Assembly (NCBI RefSeq): GCF_048820915.1
Contig: NZ_JBMERR010000010.1
Coordinates: forward strand, 1 to 64,000
Source: Cribrihabitans_A pelagius
GTDB taxonomy: Bacteria > Pseudomonadota > Alphaproteobacteria > Rhodobacterales > Rhodobacteraceae
DNA length: 64,000 bases
Direction: 5' to 3'
Positions within the stretch are counted from its first letter, which is position 1. The number at the start of each line of letters is the position of its first letter. Below, piece by piece: positions 60,676-64,000 of this stretch. The position numbers and the translations under genes were made by a program. The notes beneath the pieces are model-generated. The model was not told the DNA's origin and searched no databases. It saw nothing but the letters and a program-made list of their open reading frames with translations.

Positions 60676-62409
60676 TTAGTTGGTGGCCCAGCGGGCAACC
60701 AGCTCGTCATAGTTGACGGTCTGGCCTTCCGGCTTCTCGTTCTCCAGCTTCGGCTTGGCGCCGCCGTTGGCGAACCACCAGTCCGCGTCCTTCTCTTCGT
60801 TCAGGCGCGGGCCGCAGCCGCCATAGACATTCGCCTGCTCGTCTGCGCGCTGCATACGGGCCATGGTGATGTCCATTTCCTCGGCCAGACGGTCCATCGC
60901 TTCCTGCGGGGTGAAGGCGCCGGAGTTGACGTCACCGATCTGCTGCCACCAGATCTGGGCCAGTTTCGGATAGTCAGGCACGTTCACGCCGGTCGGCGAC
61001 CATGCCACACGGTCGGGCGAGCGGTAGAACTCGACCAGGCCGCCCAGTTTGGGCGCGCGCTCGGTGAAGCTTTCGTGGTTGACCGAAGAGTCGCGGATGA
61101 AGGTCAGGCCGACATGCGATTTCTTCACGTCCACGGTCTTGGACACCACGAACTGGGCATAGAGCCAGGCTGCCTGTGCACGGTCCAGCGGGGTGGACTT
61201 GAGGAAAGTCCAGGAGCCCACGTCCTGATAGCCAACCTTCTGGCCTTCTTCCCAGTAGGGGCCATGCGGGCTGGGCGCCATCCGCCACAGCGGGTTGCCC
61301 TCTGCGTCGACGGTGTTGTTGCCTTCGGACTGCGGTTTCACCATGTCGGCGGTGAAGGCGGTGTACCAGAAGATCTGCTGCGCCACGTTGCCCTGCGCCA
61401 GGGCGGGCAGCGACTGGTAAAAGTCATAAGACGCAGCACCCGGAGGCGCGTATTTGCGCAGCCATTCGTCCCACTTGCGGATCGCATAGACCGCTGCCGG
61501 GCCGTTGGCGGCACCGCCGCGGGTGACGCTGGCGCCCGCCGGGTTGCAGGAGCCTTCCTCCATCCGGATGCCCCATTCGTCGATCGGCACGCCGTTTGGC
61601 TCGCCTTTGGAGCCGGCACCGGCCATCGACAGCCAGGCGTCGGTCATGCGCCAGCCGAGGTCCGGCGCGCGCTTGCCGTAATCCATGTGGCCGTAGATCG
61701 CGGTGCCGTCGATTTCCTTCACGTCTTTCGAGAAGAACTCGGCGATGTCCTCATAGGCCGACCAGTTGACCGGAACGCCCAGGTCGTAGCCGTACTTCTC
61801 CTTGAAGGCGGCCTGCAGGTCTTCGCGGTCGAACCAGTCCTTGCGGAACCAGTAGAGGTTCGCGAACTGCTGGTCGGGCAGCTGGTACAGGTCGCCATCC
61901 GGGCCGGTGGTGAACTGGGTGCCCATGAAGTCGTCGAGGTCGAGACCGGGGTTGGTCACGTCCTTGAAGTCGCCGTCCATCATGTCGCTCAGGTTGTAGG
62001 CGAGCTGCAGGCGCGAGTGGGTGCCGATCAGGTCGGAATCGTTGACATAGGCGTCATAGAGATTCCGCTTGGTCTGCATCTGGGTCTGCACGGCCTGAAC
62101 GACCTCGCCCTCGCCCAGGATCTGGTGGTTCACCTTAATGCCGGTGATTTCCTCAAATGCCTTGGTCAGCACTTCGGATTCATAGCTGTGCGTGGGAATG
62201 CCCTCGGACAGCACGTTGATCTCCATGCCGTTGAAAGGTTCCGCCGCCTTGATGAACCACTGCATCTCGGACAGCTGTTCGTCCTTGTTCAGCGCGGATG
62301 GCTGGAATTCGTTATCAATCCACTTCTTGGCCGCCGTTTCATCGGCATAAGCCATAGAACCCGCAACCACGGCGCAAACGGCGGCTGCGGACAAAAGATA
62401 CTTACGCAT
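60676..62409 (-). CDS. glpV: Glycerol ABC transporter substrate-binding protein
   Basis: 577 residues, with signal peptide MRKYLLSAAAVCAVVAGSMA (cleavage near AYA-DET). It is larger than usual for family 1 binding proteins, which is typical of GlpV-type glycerol binders. Features include AAKKWIDNEFQPSALNKDEQ, FEEITGIKVNHQILGEGEVV and a C-terminal EEKDADWWFANGGAKPKLEN. It is the first gene of glpV-S-T-P-Q-DUF2160. The glycerol kinase, dehydrogenase and regulator genes are not in this window. Confidence 0.9.
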   Translation of the reverse strand: MRKYLLSAAAVCAVVAGSMAYADETAAKKWIDNEFQPSALNKDEQLSEMQWFIKAAEPFNGMEINVLSEGIPTHSYESEVLTKAFEEITGIKVNHQILGEGEVVQAVQTQMQTKRNLYDAYVNDSDLIGTHSRLQLAYNLSDMMDGDFKDVTNPGLDLDDFMGTQFTTGPDGDLYQLPDQQFANLYWFRKDWFDREDLQAAFKEKYGYDLGVPVNWSAYEDIAEFFSKDVKEIDGTAIYGHMDYGKRAPDLGWRMTDAWLSMAGAGSKGEPNGVPIDEWGIRMEEGSCNPAGASVTRGGAANGPAAVYAIRKWDEWLRKYAPPGAASYDFYQSLPALAQGNVAQQIFWYTAFTADMVKPQSEGNNTVDAEGNPLWRMAPSPHGPYWEEGQKVGYQDVGSWTFLKSTPLDRAQAAWLYAQFVVSKTVDVKKSHVGLTFIRDSSVNHESFTERAPKLGGLVEFYRSPDRVAWSPTGVNVPDYPKLAQIWWQQIGDVNSGAFTPQEAMDRLAEEMDITMARMQRADEQANVYGGCGPRLNEEKDADWWFANGGAKPKLENEKPEGQTVNYDELVARWATN

Positions 62410-62512
62410 CTTTTCCTCCCTAAAAGTCTGTAAAGCCAGAAGCGCAGTTTGTGCATCTGACGGTTATAGAGGTTCCATATTGCCGTTTATGTTGTCAAAC
62501 TAATTTTTTAGT

Positions 62513-62524
62513 ATATTCCAATAT
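62513..62524. promoter_or_regulatory. Operator candidate upstream of glpV
   Basis: The region 62450-62540 is strongly AT-rich relative to the genome. It contains the inverted repeat ATATT-CC-AATAT (62513-62524) and, on the minus strand, a TTGACA hexamer near 62493-62498. It is the likely promoter and operator region of the glp operon. No consensus spacing for a -10 element was found. Confidence 0.35.
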
Positions 62525-62694
62525 GCTGTTTTTAATGGTTAAATTTTCGTTCCGTCGCGTCAGCCGAAGGCGCAATCTGACGCCGCAGCGCAGCATTTCC
62601 GGGTGACCCTGCGGCAGCTTTCCGCCGGTCTCCTGCGGTGTGCTGCCGCAGAAAACGGTCGCCGGGGGCGGGCTTTGCCGCTATGGGGAGCGGC

Positions 62695-63813
62695 ATGAAT
62701 GACCAGAATGATTTCGAGATTTTCCTGACCGTGGCGCCGGGGCTGGAGCAGGCCCTTCTGACGGAGGCACAGGAGCAGGGGTTTGCCGGTGCCCGCGCGG
62801 TGCCCGGCGGCGTGGTGGTGCAGGGCGGCTGGAGCGAGGTCTGGCGCGCCAACCTCACCTTGCGCGGCGCGGCCCGGGTGCTGGCGCGGATCGGTGAATT
62901 CCGCGCCTTCCACCTGGCCCAGCTCGACAAGCGGGCGCGCAAGTTCCCATGGGGCGACGTGCTGCGCGCCGATGTGCCGCTGAAGGTCGAGGTCAGCACC
63001 AACAAGAAGTCCAAGATCTACCACGCCGGCGCCGCCCAGCAGCGGGTGGAGACGGCAATTGCCGAGAGCCTCGGCGCGCCCATTTCGAAGGACGCCGAAC
63101 TCACCGTAAAGCTGCGCATCGAGGACAACTTGTGCGTGTTCAGCGCCGATACCTCGGGCGAGGGGCTGCACAAGCGCGGCCACAAGTCCGCCGTCGGCAA
63201 GGCCCCGATGCGCGAAACCCTTGCGGCGATGTTCCTGCGCGACTGCGGCTATGCCGGCCACGAACCGGTGGTGGACCCGATGTGCGGCTCCGGTACCTTC
63301 GTGATCGAGGCGGCAGAGATCGCCCGCGGCCTTCTCCCCGGCCGCAGCCGCGCCTTTGCCTTCGAGCAGCTCGCGACCTTCGATGCCGATGCCTGGCAGC
63401 AGTTGCGCAGCGGGAACAGCGCGCGGGAAACGGACCTGCTGTTTCACGGCTCCGACCGCAACGCGGGCGCGGTGGAGATGGCCGCGGCCAATGCCGAGCG
63501 CGCAGGCGTTGCGGAACAGACCCGCTTCCTGCAGCGCGCGGTCAGCGATCTGACCCCGCCCGCCGGCCCGCCCGGCCTGGTGATCGTGAACCCGCCCTAT
63601 GGCGCGCGGATTGGCAACAAGAAGCTGCTGTTTGCGCTCTACGGCAGCCTTGGCGCGGTGCTGAAGGAGCGCTTCTCCGGCTGGCGCGTCGGCATTGTGA
63701 CCTCCGACACCGGCCTGGCGCGGGCCACCGGCCTGCCGTTCCTGCCGCTTGGTGCGCCGGTGGCTCATGGCGGCTTGAAGATCCGCCTGTTCAAGACCGG
63801 CCCGCTGCCCTGA
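62695..63813 (+). CDS. Class I SAM-dependent RNA methyltransferase (RlmL/THUMP type)
   Basis: 372 residues. An N-terminal THUMP domain (FEIFLTVAPGLEQALLTEAQ, then EVSTNKKSKIYHAGAAQQRV) is followed by a Rossmann methyltransferase domain with motif I DPMCGSGTFVIEAAEIARG and motif IV NPPYG, the N6/N2-methylase signature. It resembles the N-terminal methyltransferase half of E. coli RlmL (23S rRNA m2G2445). It has no RlmK half. The ATG at 62695 follows GGGGAG. It is divergent from glpV. Confidence 0.87.
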   Translation: MNDQNDFEIFLTVAPGLEQALLTEAQEQGFAGARAVPGGVVVQGGWSEVWRANLTLRGAARVLARIGEFRAFHLAQLDKRARKFPWGDVLRADVPLKVEVSTNKKSKIYHAGAAQQRVETAIAESLGAPISKDAELTVKLRIEDNLCVFSADTSGEGLHKRGHKSAVGKAPMRETLAAMFLRDCGYAGHEPVVDPMCGSGTFVIEAAEIARGLLPGRSRAFAFEQLATFDADAWQQLRSGNSARETDLLFHGSDRNAGAVEMAAANAERAGVAEQTRFLQRAVSDLTPPAGPPGLVIVNPPYGARIGNKKLLFALYGSLGAVLKERFSGWRVGIVTSDTGLARATGLPFLPLGAPVAHGGLKIRLFKTGPLP

Positions 63814-63911
63814 GCTTCGAGCGGCGCGGCGCCGTCATCTGAGCGGCTATTGCTGTCTCCTGCGGCGGCGCTACATCGCCCTCTGTCTGCCCTGCCAGAG
63901 GAGGACACGGC

Positions 63912-64000
63912 ATGCCCAAACTCATTGCAACCCATGAGGTCGAGGACCAGGCCCACTGGCTCGCCTCGCCAAAACGCGCGGAGGTCTTTGCAGGTATCGC
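63912..64000 (+). CDS. Small unidentified protein, cut by window edge
   Basis: The ATG at 63912 is preceded by GAGGAGG (63898-63904). It opens MPKLIATHEVEDQAHWLASP then KRAEVFAGI to the end of the window. The start resembles short alpha/beta dimeric-barrel-like proteins common in roseobacters, but 29 codons are too few for a family call. It lies 98 bp after the methyltransferase gene. Confidence 0.55.
   Translation, partial: MPKLIATHEVEDQAHWLASPKRAEVFAGI

Overview
The window is GC-rich (roughly two thirds G+C), densely coded DNA from an alphaproteobacterium. It is most likely a marine Rhodobacterales of the Roseobacter group (Leisingera/Phaeobacter/Ruegeria-like). That assignment is an inference from the many high-affinity transporters (four ABC systems and one TRAP system), the iorAB pair, the ABC-type glycerol importer, the SBP56/methanethiol oxidase and the protein styles. 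No rRNA, tRNA, CRISPR array or replication origin was found.

Layout. 1-113: the N-terminal end of an IS1182-type transposase runs off the left edge. 375-3564: a LysR regulator faces a tightly coupled GST / NTF2-like / tautomerase / nitronate monooxygenase operon. 3673-5223: an MDR oxidoreductase faces a TetR regulator that starts with TTG. 5331-6050: remnants of IS110 and IS3 transposases. 6258-12459, all on the minus strand: an NtrC-like response regulator, a Cache-type histidine kinase, an OFA-family MFS transporter and a membrane-anchored hypothetical protein. 12720-13460: two decayed, divergent genes (DJ-1/PfpI-like and LysR). 13889-16565: an orphan solute-binding protein followed by a chemoreceptor. 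16694-17677: a QueG/reductive-dehalogenase-like Fe-S protein. 17700-24817: a LysR regulator facing ugpBAEC, a glycerophosphodiesterase and a HAD phosphatase, with a Pho-box-like promoter. 24828-26198: an MFS exporter with a His-rich tail. 26390-28562: a polar amino acid ABC importer.

28777-42290 is the most distinctive stretch. One minus-strand operon (cyclase, FAD oxidoreductase, MarR, iorA, iorB) is divergent from a second FAD oxidoreductase followed by a complete peptide-type ABC importer. It looks like an uptake-and-catabolism island for an aryl-type substrate. 42374-47830: a TRAP transporter and a hybrid histidine kinase. 48473-51188: an EF-hand protein, a His-containing membrane protein and the SBP56 methanethiol oxidase. 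51807-54083: a second chemoreceptor. 54539-56102: a BlaR1-type M56 peptidase with its BlaI regulator. 56391-62409: the glycerol ABC importer (glpV-S-T-P-Q plus a DUF2160-type membrane protein). 62695-63813: a THUMP rRNA methyltransferase, then a gene that is cut by the right edge.

How the genes work together. Two systems feed glycerol metabolism: ugp plus diesterase and phosphatase for glycerol phosphates, and glp for free glycerol. The ugp, dpp-like and glp operons each carry a strong hairpin with a U-tract just after the binding-protein gene, a layout that would favour excess binding protein. The most interesting molecular observation is in GlpS/GlpT: both departures from ATPase consensus (signature motif in GlpT, H-loop in GlpS) fall in the same predicted composite ATP site.
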